From NCBI RefSeq assembly GCF_000282095.2, contig NZ_AKKC02000013.1, forward strand, positions 1 through 53,805: DNA of 53,805 nt. Reading direction: 5' to 3'. Below the pieces are notes generated by a model that had not been told where the DNA came from, searched no databases, and worked only from the letters and a program-made list of their open reading frames with translations. Source of the stretch: Rhizobium sp. CF080. Its GTDB lineage: Bacteria > Pseudomonadota > Alphaproteobacteria > Rhizobiales > Rhizobiaceae. This document shows positions 1-8,236 of the stretch, in pieces (the stretch's first letter is position 1; every line of letters begins with the position of its first letter). A program made the position numbers and the translations under genes.

Positions 1-559
1 GATTGACGAGGTCGCGCGGATGTTTCGGCAGGCCGCGGTTTTCGAGATAATCGGGAGCAGCGCAAAGCTTCCGCGGATAGGGACAGAGCGGCTCGTCGAT
101 CACATTGGAATAGGAGGCGGGCAGGGCGCCGAGCGCGATATCATATCCCTCTTCCGCCGGATTGACGGAACGGTCGACCAGGGCAAGGTCCATGGTGACG
201 TTCGGGTTCTCCTGCTGGAAGTCGCTGAGGATGCGGGCGAGGAAGGCGATCGTCACTGTCGTCGGCGCCTTGATCCTCAAGTGTCCCTCGATCCGCTGGG
301 CGACCGCGGCCGCTCCGCTGATGGCATCGTCGATTTCCTTGACCAGCGACTGGTAGCGGGGCAGATAGCGCTCGCCGACCTCCGTCAGGATGATCTGGCG
401 GGTCGAGCGGATGAAGAGTTTCACCCGCATCTGGTCCTCCAACCGGCTGATGCGTTTCGTCACGACCGACGGTGCGACGCCGAGATGACGACCCGCTGCC
501 GAGAAGCTGCCGGACCGCGCAACCGCCAGAAACGTGCGGATATTGATAAGCGTATCCAA
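1..559 (-). CDS. LysR-family transcriptional regulator (3' end cut by window edge)
   Basis: About 186 residues are visible, and the C-terminal part of the effector domain lies beyond the window edge. The protein opens with the LysR winged helix-turn-helix (LDTLINIRTFLAVARSG, then a recognition helix around SAAGRHLGVAPSVVTKRISRLE), a linker helix, and the start of the type-2 periplasmic-binding-like domain. I chose the TTG at 559 because it places the LysR N-terminus exactly where the family begins and has GGGAG about ten bases upstream. A GTG at 601 in the same frame would add 14 unlikely residues. It is transcribed away from the ABC importer at 1107-5191, the usual arrangement for a LysR gene and its target. 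The link to that importer is inference only. Confidence 0.85.
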   Translation of the reverse strand, partial: MDTLINIRTFLAVARSGSFSAAGRHLGVAPSVVTKRISRLEDQMRVKLFIRSTRQIILTEVGERYLPRYQSLVKEIDDAISGAAAVAQRIEGHLRIKAPTTVTIAFLARILSDFQQENPNVTMDLALVDRSVNPAEEGYDIALGALPASYSNVIDEPLCPYPRKLCAAPDYLENRGLPKHPRDLVN

Positions 560-1106
560 TGCTTTAGGTCTCCCATGTCGCCCTCCAGAGCGACCCTCCA
601 CGTAAACGGTAGCACAATTCATCTTTCTATTTTCGAGAAAAGTGAATGTAAAAAAATGGTGCTTTTCCCCTGCACGGGAAAAGGTCAATCTAACGGATGA
701 GGGAATTCCGGTGCCTGCGGCATCGCTGCGACTGGCTGGGAGAGCCGGGCGCGGATCGGGAATTCAGAAAAGGGAGTTTCCAACTGCTCGAGGCCGATCC
801 TGCCTGAACTGAAGGTCCGGTAGACCCGTATCACGGGGTATTTATCAGGGACCTTGTCAAATGCGCGGCCGACGCCAGTTCGTTTCCGGAGCGTCCGGTG
901 ATCGGTCAGGATTGAGTCTGAGATTTCAGACCCGCCGCGACGACGAAAGGTCGGGAGGGAAGATGGGTGGAGCCGTTCGGGAAAACGGCACTGCTTGCGG
1001 TGACAAAGGAGATCGCGGCCGGTGGCCGCAAAAATTTTGAGCGTCGAGTGCCGGGATCGGGTCCCGGGCGTGATGCTCGATCGTCAGTTCCAGGGAGGAG
1101 AGACAC
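560..1106. promoter_or_regulatory. 547-bp divergent intergenic region
   Basis: This lies between the LysR gene and the ABC binding-protein gene and must hold both promoters. I see no convincing small gene. One clear dyad is present: GTCTGA at 916-921 and TCAGAC at 926-931, perfect arms with a 4-base gap. A strong ribosome-binding site, GGAGGAG, lies at about 1094-1100, just before the GTG start at 1107. Confidence 0.4.
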
Positions 1107-2168
1107 GTGACGACAAACACATCCATGACTTCGTTCATTCAAAAATGGTCGCGCCGGTTTTTTATGGCGGCTGCGGGCAGCCTTGCCATTTCGGCCGCGG
1201 CCGGCATGCCTGCCTTCGCGCAGGACGCCGAGTGGCAGAAGGTGATCGAGGCGGGCAAGAAGGAGGGCACGCTGGTCCTCTATACCGCGCTCGTCGGACA
1301 GCCGAGCACCAAGCAGATCGCCGAGGCCTTTACCAAGCAATACGGAATTTCCGTCGAGGTGCTGGAAGCGCGTGCCAGCGAAATCCGCGAGCGCGTCCGC
1401 GTCGAGCAAGCCGCCGGCCGGTTTGCCGCCGACGTGATGTTCACCAGCGAAGGGCAGACCATGCTCTACGACAAGGAGGACAAGTCCGTTGATCCGCTGC
1501 CCGCGACCCCGAATTCGCAAAAGATCGGCGACAAGTTCAAGCTCAAGGTGCCGATGGCCTCGGTCATGACCATTCCCTACGGGATCATGATCAATACCGG
1601 CCTCGTGAAGCCTGCGGACGAGCCGAAGAGCTGGAAGGACATTGCCGACCCCAAGTGGCAGGGCAAGATCCTGTCCGACGATCCGCGCGCGATCGGCGCC
1701 GGTTACCTCTGGTTCTTCTCGACTTATGACAAGATCGGCGAAGACTATGTGAAGAAGGTTGCGAGCCAGAAGCTGGTCTTCACCCGCGACCAGCGAGAAT
1801 CGCAGCGCCGCACGGCCCGTGGCGAATATTCGATCTACATGCCGGTCATCATGACCGATTTCTCGGATCTGAAGGGGCTGCCGGTCAAGTTCATCATTCC
1901 CGAGGAGGGCGTTCCCTACGTTCTTTATGGCAACGTCATGCTCAAGAAGGCTCCGCACCCGAACGCCGCCAAGCTCTATCTCGATTTCATGCAAGGCCCG
2001 GTCGTGCAGAAAATCTACGCGGGTCTCGGCTACGGTCCCGTCCTTCCCGGCATGACCGAGGGCCTGCCGGCGGACGTCAAGGCGATTTCCGAAGCCAAGC
2101 TCTACGGCACGACGGACACCACCCGCCAGAACGAGATGCTAGCCAAGTCCAAGGACATCTTCAAGTAA
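1107..2168 (+). CDS. Fe3+-type ABC transporter substrate-binding protein
   Basis: A 353-residue periplasmic binding protein. It has a basic N-terminus and hydrophobic signal segment (about residues 15-37, ending AGMPAFAQ-D), then the bilobed fold of the AfuA/FbpA or thiamine-type class (KKEGTLVLYTAL near residue 50; IPYGIMINTGLV near 155; PKSWKDIADPKWQGK). The start is a GTG with GGAGGAG seven bases upstream. It is followed by a fused two-domain permease and an ATPase, so the importer is complete. This binding-protein class takes ferric iron but also many organic ligands (thiamine, aminoethylphosphonate, sugars). Next to a GntR gene and an aryl O-demethylase, an organic acid is as likely as iron. 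The ligand cannot be settled from sequence alone. Confidence 0.88.
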   Translation: MTTNTSMTSFIQKWSRRFFMAAAGSLAISAAAGMPAFAQDAEWQKVIEAGKKEGTLVLYTALVGQPSTKQIAEAFTKQYGISVEVLEARASEIRERVRVEQAAGRFAADVMFTSEGQTMLYDKEDKSVDPLPATPNSQKIGDKFKLKVPMASVMTIPYGIMINTGLVKPADEPKSWKDIADPKWQGKILSDDPRAIGAGYLWFFSTYDKIGEDYVKKVASQKLVFTRDQRESQRRTARGEYSIYMPVIMTDFSDLKGLPVKFIIPEEGVPYVLYGNVMLKKAPHPNAAKLYLDFMQGPVVQKIYAGLGYGPVLPGMTEGLPADVKAISEAKLYGTTDTTRQNEMLAKSKDIFK

Positions 2169-2181
2169 GCCTCCCAGGCCG

Positions 2182-2218
2182 CTGCCGGTCCGATGTTCGG
2201 GCCGGCGGTGCCGTTTTT
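2182..2218 (+). terminator. Intercistronic stem-loop after the binding-protein gene
   Basis: CTGCCGGTCC (2182-2191) pairs with GGGCCGGCGG (2199-2208), allowing two G-U pairs, around a 7-base loop. A TTTTT run follows at 2214-2218. It falls between the binding-protein and permease genes, so it probably acts as a partial terminator or RNA stabiliser that raises expression of the binding protein over the membrane parts. Confidence 0.5.
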
Positions 2219-2242
2219 CATATCCGGAGCCGCGAGGATCCC

Positions 2243-4009
2243 ATGACGATTATCCACAATCGCCCCCTAGACGACATCGCCGAAACTGCGCCGACGATTG
2301 CCGGCAATGCTTTCACGCGCGCCTTTTCGGGCGGATCGCTGTGGCGTCTGATCGGCATGCTGTTGCTGATCCTGATCCTCGGCTTCCTGACGATCTATCC
2401 GCTCGCCATGCTGCTCTACGGCAGCCTGCATTCCACACCGCCCGGCATGGCCGGCGAGTTCAATCTGAACGGTTATCGATCGATCATGACCACCCAGAAC
2501 CTCATCGTTCTGGCCAACACGATCGGCATATCGCTTGCGAAAACCATACCGTCGCTGACGATCGCGGTGTTTCTCGCCTGGATCGTCGCGCGCACCGACA
2601 CGCCGTTCCGCGGCACGCTGGAAGTGCTGATCACGCTGCCGTTCTTCATCCCGCCGATTCTGACGGCCATGGCCTGGGGCATGCTCGCCAATCCGCAGGT
2701 CGGCGTCATCAACATGGTCTGGCGCTGGGCAACCGGTGCGACCGACCCACTCGTCAACATCTATTCCTATGGCGGCGTCATCTGGCACATGTGCCAGTAT
2801 TCGATCCCGTTCCTGTTCCTGTTCATGGTCGACGCCTTCCGGGCAATGGACCCGTCGCTCGAGGAATCGAGCCGCATGTGCGGCGCCTCGCGCTGGACGA
2901 CTTTTCGCAAGATCACCCTGCTCCTGATGCTGCCGGTGCTGACCAGCTCGTTCATGCTTAGCTTCATCAAGGGCATCGAGACCTTCGAGTCGGCGCTGTT
3001 CTTCGGCCTGCCGGCGGGCATCAAAGTGATCACCACCGACATCTACGAGTCGATCAATCACCGCGCCACGCCCGACTACCAGTACGCGACGTCGCTTTCT
3101 TTCGCGATCATGGGGCTGATGTTCCTGCTCGTCATCTGGCAGTGGTGGATGCTGCGCGGCAAGAGTTTCCAGACCGTCACGGGCAAGGGGTTCCGCCCGA
3201 GCGTCATGGAGCTCGGCCCCTGGCGCTGGGTTACCTTCGCCTTCTGCGTGCTGTTCTTCTTCATCACGGTGGTGCTGCCGATCGGACAGCTGATGCTCGG
3301 CTCTTTCTTCCGCTTCTTCGGCTTCTACACCTACGACATGCTGACGCTGGAGCACTACAGGGCCGTCTTCGCCAACAGCGAATTCTGGCGAGCGGTCCGC
3401 AATACGATGGTGCTCGGCCTGCTCGGCGCCACCGCGACCATGGCGCTCGGCGCGATCGTCGCCTACATCTCGGTGCGCACCCGCTGGCGCGGCCGCAACC
3501 TGATCGACAGCATGGCCTGGCTTCCGTGGATGATGCCGGGCATGGTGCTCGGCGTCGGGTTCCTCTGGGCGTTTGCGATGCTGCCGGGACCGATCCCGAT
3601 CTATGGCACTATCTGGGCGCTGCTGCTTGCCTATATCGCGCTCGGGACGCCGGTCTCCGTGCGGGTGATGACCGGCGCCTATCACCAGCTTTCCTATGAT
3701 CTGGAGGAATGTTCGCGCGTCCACGGCGCAACCTGGGCCCAGACCATGTGGCGGATCATGGTGGCGCTTGCCTGGCCGGCCTTCGCCGTCGGCTGGGTGC
3801 TGACCTTCTTCGGCATCATGCGCGAGCTGTCGGCGTCGATCCTTCTTTATTCGGTCGGTTCGGAAACGCTGGCGGTCGTGCTGATGAAGCTCTGGGCCAA
3901 CGGCAATGCCGAACAGGTGAGCGTCATCGGCCTGATGATGATGCTCCTGGTCATCGTGTTCCGCTGGGTGCAGCTCAGCTTCATCAAATCACGCATCAGC
4001 AAGCTCTGA
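2243..4009 (+). CDS. Fe3+-type ABC transporter permease, two fused membrane domains
   Basis: A 588-residue inner-membrane protein made of two binding-protein-dependent transport domains in tandem, as is usual for the FbpB/AfuB class. The first domain covers roughly residues 35-310 and the second 330-585. Each carries a cytoplasmic EAA-type loop that contacts the ATPase: LEESSRMCGASRWTTFRKI near residue 210 and LEECSRVHGATWAQTMWRI near 490. About twelve hydrophobic segments are visible. The start at 2243 follows a gene end at 2168 and an intercistronic stem-loop. It forms the membrane channel for the binding protein at 1107-2168 and the ATPase at 4097-5191. Confidence 0.92.
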   Translation: MTIIHNRPLDDIAETAPTIAGNAFTRAFSGGSLWRLIGMLLLILILGFLTIYPLAMLLYGSLHSTPPGMAGEFNLNGYRSIMTTQNLIVLANTIGISLAKTIPSLTIAVFLAWIVARTDTPFRGTLEVLITLPFFIPPILTAMAWGMLANPQVGVINMVWRWATGATDPLVNIYSYGGVIWHMCQYSIPFLFLFMVDAFRAMDPSLEESSRMCGASRWTTFRKITLLLMLPVLTSSFMLSFIKGIETFESALFFGLPAGIKVITTDIYESINHRATPDYQYATSLSFAIMGLMFLLVIWQWWMLRGKSFQTVTGKGFRPSVMELGPWRWVTFAFCVLFFFITVVLPIGQLMLGSFFRFFGFYTYDMLTLEHYRAVFANSEFWRAVRNTMVLGLLGATATMALGAIVAYISVRTRWRGRNLIDSMAWLPWMMPGMVLGVGFLWAFAMLPGPIPIYGTIWALLLAYIALGTPVSVRVMTGAYHQLSYDLEECSRVHGATWAQTMWRIMVALAWPAFAVGWVLTFFGIMRELSASILLYSVGSETLAVVLMKLWANGNAEQVSVIGLMMMLLVIVFRWVQLSFIKSRISKL

Positions 4010-4096
4010 CCCTGCGCGGCGGATTGCCGCCGCCGGCATATCGTCAAGTTTTCAATAAACGGATTTTGCAATCCGTGTTCGACAAGGAAGAGAAAC

Positions 4097-5191
4097 ATGG
4101 CTTCGGTGACGCTCGAAAACGTGAGCCGCATGTATGGCGCGGTGACCGCCGTGGACAACGTGAACCTGAAGATCAAGAGCGGCGAATTCGTCACGCTGCT
4201 CGGGCCGTCGGGCTGCGGCAAGACGACGACGCTGCGCATGGTGGCGGGGCTTGAGAAGAATACCGGCGGCCGCATCGCGATCGGCGACAATGTCGTCTCG
4301 GATTCGGACAAGGGCTATTTCGTGCCGTCCGAACGCCGTCGTCTCGGCATGGTCTTCCAGTCCTACGCGATCTGGCCGCATATGACGGTGTTTGACAATG
4401 TCGCCTACCCCTTGCGCATCCGCCGCCGTCCCGACACGGAAGTCCGGGATCGCGTCATGAATGCGTTGCGTCTCGTCGAGATGGAGCAATATGCCGAACG
4501 TCCGTCGCCGGCGCTCTCCGGCGGTCAGCAGCAGCGCGTGGCGATCGCCCGTGCTCTGGTGTTCGAGCCGGAAGTGCTGCTGCTCGACGAGCCGCTCTCC
4601 AACCTCGACGCGCGCCTGCGCACCCAGATGGGCGACGATTTTCGTGCCCTCCAGCAGCGCCTGAAGATCACCGCGCTCTACGTCACCCACGACCAGGCAG
4701 AAGCCATGGCGTTGTCCGACCGGGTCGTGGTCATGCATGGCGGCAAGATCCTGCAGGTCGGCGCGCCGGAAGAGATCTACCGCCGGCCGGAAAACCGGCA
4801 GGTCGCCGCCTTCTTCGGAACGCCCAACCTGTTGAATGCGACGGTCAAGGACTGCCGCCCGAATGGCGGGCAATATTTCAAGCTCTCGGTCGAAGGCCAG
4901 GGCTGGTCCGGCGACTGTCATGCGGCAACCGAAATGCCGAAGGGTGCCGATGTCACGGTCATGGTTCGCCCGGAAAATCTGCATGTCCGCGATGCGGGCC
5001 AGGTGAATGGCGACCTGTCGTGGTCGGGCGAGGTTTCACAGGCGATCTTCCGCGGTTCGCACCGCTCGATCATGGTCAAGACCCCGGCGCAGACGCTGCA
5101 TGTCGAGGCCTCGTCGCTTTCGAACGTCGATATCGGCCGCCCGGTCACTGTCGCCGCACCCGTGGAGGCTGCCTGGGCCGTGCGGAACTGA
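4097..5191 (+). CDS. ABC transporter ATP-binding protein (Fe3+/polyamine type)
   Basis: A 364-residue ATPase of the PotA/AfuC/MalK type. Walker A is GPSGCGKTT (about residues 37-45), followed by the Q-loop VFQSYAIWPHM, the signature LSGGQQQR, Walker B LLLDEPLSNLD and a switch histidine in YVTHDQAEAM. The roughly 120 C-terminal residues form the extra OB-type (TOBE) regulatory domain, so the protein has the normal length. GGAAGAG precedes the ATG. It powers the importer encoded just upstream. The 87-base gap after the permease is longer than typical within an operon but shows no terminator. Confidence 0.92.
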   Translation: MASVTLENVSRMYGAVTAVDNVNLKIKSGEFVTLLGPSGCGKTTTLRMVAGLEKNTGGRIAIGDNVVSDSDKGYFVPSERRRLGMVFQSYAIWPHMTVFDNVAYPLRIRRRPDTEVRDRVMNALRLVEMEQYAERPSPALSGGQQQRVAIARALVFEPEVLLLDEPLSNLDARLRTQMGDDFRALQQRLKITALYVTHDQAEAMALSDRVVVMHGGKILQVGAPEEIYRRPENRQVAAFFGTPNLLNATVKDCRPNGGQYFKLSVEGQGWSGDCHAATEMPKGADVTVMVRPENLHVRDAGQVNGDLSWSGEVSQAIFRGSHRSIMVKTPAQTLHVEASSLSNVDIGRPVTVAAPVEAAWAVRN

Positions 5192-5266
5192 TCGTTTCGG
5201 CTGCCCGGGCCTATTCGGCTCGGGTCCGGGCCACAGATATGGAAAACTTGCGTTTTGTCGCAGATA

Positions 5267-5278
5267 TTCAATATTGAA
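5267..5278. promoter_or_regulatory. 12-bp palindrome upstream of the GntR gene
   Basis: TTCAATATTGAA is a perfect, AT-rich palindrome 74 bases before the GntR start codon, in the 160-base gap after the ATPase gene. It is a candidate autoregulatory operator by position only. Confidence 0.35.
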
Positions 5279-5351
5279 GCGATGTTCCCGTCGGCCTTTT
5301 TCTCTGGCCGGCGCGATCCGCATTTCGATATGGCGCAGGTGAGGCCCAAGC

Positions 5352-6167
5352 ATGACCACAGGCACCCGAACTCCGAACCTTCCCGCGCCTGAGAAGCAGG
5401 AAACCCGCCAGCAGCACGTGATCGACAAGCTCAGGACCTGGGCGAGCGACGGCACGATCGATCCGCGCAAGAAACTGTCCGAATCCGGGCTTGCCGAGGC
5501 GCTCGGCGTGTCGCGCACCCCAATCCGGCATGCGCTGGCCGTGCTCGTCGAAGAGGGCGTCCTGCAGCGCGTCGGCGCCCGCGGATATCGGGTCAGGGCC
5601 TACAAGGTTGCCGACGTGATCGAGGCGATCGAGCTGCGTTCGATGATCGAAGGTTATGCGGCCAAGAAGATCGCCAGCGAAGGTCCGTCGCCGACGCTGG
5701 TGGCGGAGCTCAAGGATTGTCTGCGGGAAGGTGACGATATCTTCGAGAACGGCGGCATCGACGACCCGGTCAACGAGGAGCGTTACGCGGTAATGAACCT
5801 GCGCTTCCACACGCTGATCATCGAGGCTGCCGGCGGAAACCTGCTGCACCAGCTCACCAGCCTGTTCGACCGCGTGCCGTTCGGCGCCCCGGATTCGATC
5901 CGCTTCGACAACATCACGCGCAAGGAGCGGGCGCAGCACCTGCACTACGCGCACTGGCAGCACCACCACATGGTCTCGGCGCTGATTGCCCGCGACGGTG
6001 CCCGTGCCGAAAGCCTTTTTCGCGAGCACGGGGAAGGCGTGAAGATCAGCCTCGGCATCAGCAAGGGGCTTTTCGCGATCGACGGCTCGCGCATCCTGCC
6101 GATCTTCGATCTCGACAGTCCCGCGGGCCATATCAACGGCCTGATGCAGGATGAAAACGAAGACTAG
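5352..6167 (+). CDS. GntR-family regulator (FCD-type effector domain)
   Basis: A 271-residue repressor-type protein. The GntR winged helix occupies about residues 18-85 (ARKKLSESGLAEALGVSRTPIRHAL, then GVLQRVGARGYRV). A C-terminal all-helical FCD domain follows (about 95-240), with the family's metal or ligand pocket region MNLRFHTLIIEAAG and a later MVSALIARDGARAESLFREHGE helix. The C-terminal tail past residue 240 is somewhat longer than usual. It is co-directional with the ABC importer and lies just before the O-demethylase control region, where several GTATCCCAA motifs and a 16-bp palindrome occur. It could control either neighbour; the effector is unknown. Confidence 0.88.
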   Translation: MTTGTRTPNLPAPEKQETRQQHVIDKLRTWASDGTIDPRKKLSESGLAEALGVSRTPIRHALAVLVEEGVLQRVGARGYRVRAYKVADVIEAIELRSMIEGYAAKKIASEGPSPTLVAELKDCLREGDDIFENGGIDDPVNEERYAVMNLRFHTLIIEAAGGNLLHQLTSLFDRVPFGAPDSIRFDNITRKERAQHLHYAHWQHHHMVSALIARDGARAESLFREHGEGVKISLGISKGLFAIDGSRILPIFDLDSPAGHINGLMQDENED

Positions 6168-6581
6168 GACCTACGTCCCGGCGGTAGGGAACTCCTATTT
6201 GGGATCCCAAATTTCCAAATTCCCCGTTAAAGGGCGATAATCCGGATCCCGTTGGTTTTTCCGCACCGCATCAATTATCACCAATATATTATAGAAACAG
6301 CGCAATTCTAATGGGCTGTTGCGGTGCTTTTCGTCGATCGACCCAATATGGGTATTGTATCCCAAAATCGATTGCTCTATGAATCGCTTCGACCGGGAGG
6401 AAGCCTCGATTTCCGCCAAGCCGTTGAGGTGAGGTTCGAGAACCGGGCTGTTCGGAGGAGATGGCGGGAGGAGACCGCTGACCCTCAATTGCATGAGACA
6501 TCTTGAGACGATGCATATCGTATCCCAACCGGTTTCCGTGGGGCGCGACATGCAGGAGAGAAACCGAGGGAAGGTAGGTAA
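6168..6581. promoter_or_regulatory. Control region of the O-demethylase gene with repeated TCCCAA motifs
   Basis: A 414-base non-coding stretch. It contains a perfect 16-bp palindrome ATTTGGGATCCCAAAT (6197-6212), an inverted pair ACCCA/TGGGT (6341-6353), the motif TTGTATCCCAAAA (6355-6367) and CGTATCCCAACC (6519-6530). The same GTATCCCAA core recurs twice upstream of the TRAP operon at 9766 and 9955. I read them as operators of one regulator. No open frame here has a sensible start. Confidence 0.6.
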
Positions 6582-7988
6582 ATGGCTAAGAATCTCACCC
6601 AGATCCTGAAAGAAAAGGGCAATACTGTCGAGATGCTGCGCAATTCGCGCATCGGCATGTATATCTATCCGGTCGTCGCGCCGGAATTTTCGAACTGGCG
6701 CACCGAGCAGATGGCCTGGCGTCATTCGGCGGTCCTGTTCGATCAGTCCCACCACATGGACGAGCTGATCGTCGAAGGCCCGGATGCTTCCAAGTTCCTG
6801 GAAAGCCTGGCGATCAACAGCTTTGCCAATTTCGGCGTCGACCGTGCCAAGCACTATGTGCCGGTGACGCCTGCCGGTCATGTGATCGGCGACATGATCA
6901 TCTTCCGCGAAACGGAACAGAAATTCGTGCTCGTCGGCCGTGCGCCGACCGCCAACTGGCTCCGCTATAACGCTTCGCTCGGCAAGCATGACGTCAAGCT
7001 CACCCACGACCCGCGTTCGCCTTCGCGCCCGGACGGCAAGGAAGTCAACCGCGTTCACTACCGCTTCCAGATCCAGGGTCCGGATGCCGGCAAGATTTTT
7101 GAGAAGATGAATGGCGGCCCGATCCCCGACATCAAGTTCTTCCATGTCGACTGGATCAATATCGGCTCCAAGAAGGTCCAGGCCCTGCGCCACGGCATGG
7201 CCGGTGCACCCGGCCTCGAAGTCTGGGGTCCCTATGCCGAGAAGGACGAAGTCCGCGAGATCATCGTCAAGGCCGCCAAGGATGCCGGCGTCGACCTCTA
7301 CCTCGTCGGTGCGCGCGCCTATTCGACCAACACGCTGGAATCCGGCTGGATTCCGTCGCCGCTGCCGGGCATCTACACCGGCGCCGAACTGCAGGGTTAT
7401 CGCGACTGGCTGACGGAAGACAGCTATGAGGCAACCGGCTCGATCGGTGGCAGCCTCGTCTCCGACAATATCGAGGACTATTACGTCAATCCGTACGAGC
7501 TCGGTTACGGCATCTACATCAAGTTCGACCACGACTTTGTCGGCCGCGAAGCGCTTGAGAAGATGAAGTCTCAGCCGCAGCGCAAGAAGGTCACCTTCGA
7601 GTGGAACGCGGAAGACGTGATGAAGGTCATCGCCTCGAACTTCGTGCCGGGCGGTGAAGCCTACAAGTGGATCGACCTGCCGCAGCCGAACTATGCGTCT
7701 TCGAGTGCCGACAAGATCATGCATGGCGACAAGGTCGTCGGCATGTCGATGTTCAACGGCTACAGCTATAACGAACGCTGCATGCTGTCGCTCGGCATCG
7801 TCGATGCCGACGTCCAGGAAGGCGACGTTCTGACGCTGATCTGGGGCGAACCGAACGGCGGCACGGCCAAGACCTCGATCGAAAAGGGCCACAAGCAGGC
7901 CGAGATCCGCGTCCGCGTCTCGCCCACCCCCTATTCGGCCGAAGCCCGCGAAAACTATGCCGAAAGCTGGCGCACCAAGAAGGTCTGA
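6582..7988 (+). CDS. ligM: Tetrahydrofolate-dependent aryl O-demethylase, LigM-like (GcvT fold)
   Basis: 468 residues, matching throughout what I recall of Sphingobium LigM (vanillate/3-O-methylgallate O-demethylase, about 470 residues). LigM moves the aryl methyl group to tetrahydrofolate, giving a catechol-type acid and 5-methyl-THF. Shared stretches include NTVEMLRNS near residue 14, VAPEFSNWRTEQ near 32, QIQGPDAGK near 163, RHGMAGAPGLEVWGP near 203, and SNIEDYYVNPYE-type sequence near 300. Residues corresponding to the LigM active site are present: tyrosines 27 and 29, His58, Arg120 and the proposed catalytic acid Tyr247 (in GARAY). It is transcribed alone and ends at a strong terminator. 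The alternative is a related DesA-type syringate demethylase or another GcvT-family methyltransferase. The exact substrate is open, but the aryl-ether class is well supported. Confidence 0.82.
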   Translation: MAKNLTQILKEKGNTVEMLRNSRIGMYIYPVVAPEFSNWRTEQMAWRHSAVLFDQSHHMDELIVEGPDASKFLESLAINSFANFGVDRAKHYVPVTPAGHVIGDMIIFRETEQKFVLVGRAPTANWLRYNASLGKHDVKLTHDPRSPSRPDGKEVNRVHYRFQIQGPDAGKIFEKMNGGPIPDIKFFHVDWINIGSKKVQALRHGMAGAPGLEVWGPYAEKDEVREIIVKAAKDAGVDLYLVGARAYSTNTLESGWIPSPLPGIYTGAELQGYRDWLTEDSYEATGSIGGSLVSDNIEDYYVNPYELGYGIYIKFDHDFVGREALEKMKSQPQRKKVTFEWNAEDVMKVIASNFVPGGEAYKWIDLPQPNYASSSADKIMHGDKVVGMSMFNGYSYNERCMLSLGIVDADVQEGDVLTLIWGEPNGGTAKTSIEKGHKQAEIRVRVSPTPYSAEARENYAESWRTKKV

Positions 7989-8012
7989 TATCCTCCCAGG
8001 ATATGACATGAG

Positions 8013-8037
8013 AACGGCGCCTCCGGGCGCCGTTTTT
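8013..8037 (+). terminator. Intrinsic terminator of the O-demethylase gene
   Basis: AACGGCGCC (8013-8021), a TCCG loop and GGCGCCGTT (8026-8034) form a perfect 9-bp stem that runs into TTTTT. It lies 25 bases after the stop codon. Confidence 0.9.
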
Positions 8038-8099
8038 GGTTGGTGGAGGCGCTTAGGATGCGCCGCCGCTGTGATGCTGACGGCGAGAACTCAGAAGTC

Positions 8100-8216
8100 C
8101 CTCATTCCTGTGCTTGTCACAGGAATCCAGCCACCGCGCGTCTGCGCGGTGAAGAGAGTCCTTTGCGCTCAAAGACTTGAGCGCGCTGGATCCCTGTGAC
8201 AAGCACAGGGATGAGG
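8100..8216. repeat. 117-bp four-hairpin intergenic palindromic element, copy 1
   Basis: Four hairpins in a row: 8104-8112/8118-8126, 8132-8139/8144-8151, 8165-8172/8177-8184 and 8190-8198/8204-8212. The first and last are also complementary to each other, so the whole element can fold as a cruciform with two side stems. A second copy of exactly the same length lies at 31143-31259. It resembles the rhizobial intergenic mosaic or palindromic element class. It sits between two convergent genes. Confidence 0.85.
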
Positions 8217-8236
8217 GAGAGCAATGACATCGTCTC

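Noticed and set aside
20..700. 226-codon plus-strand frame at the window start.
   Set aside because: It is the reverse of the LysR gene, whose protein is clearly recognisable on the minus strand.
1107..5191. Calling the first importer a ferric iron system outright.
   Set aside because: No iron-box or siderophore gene is near, and this binding-protein class includes many organic ligands; the class was kept and the ligand left open.
6195..8009. 604-codon minus-strand frame over the O-demethylase.
   Set aside because: Antisense shadow; begins at the terminator and runs through the control region without a ribosome-binding site.
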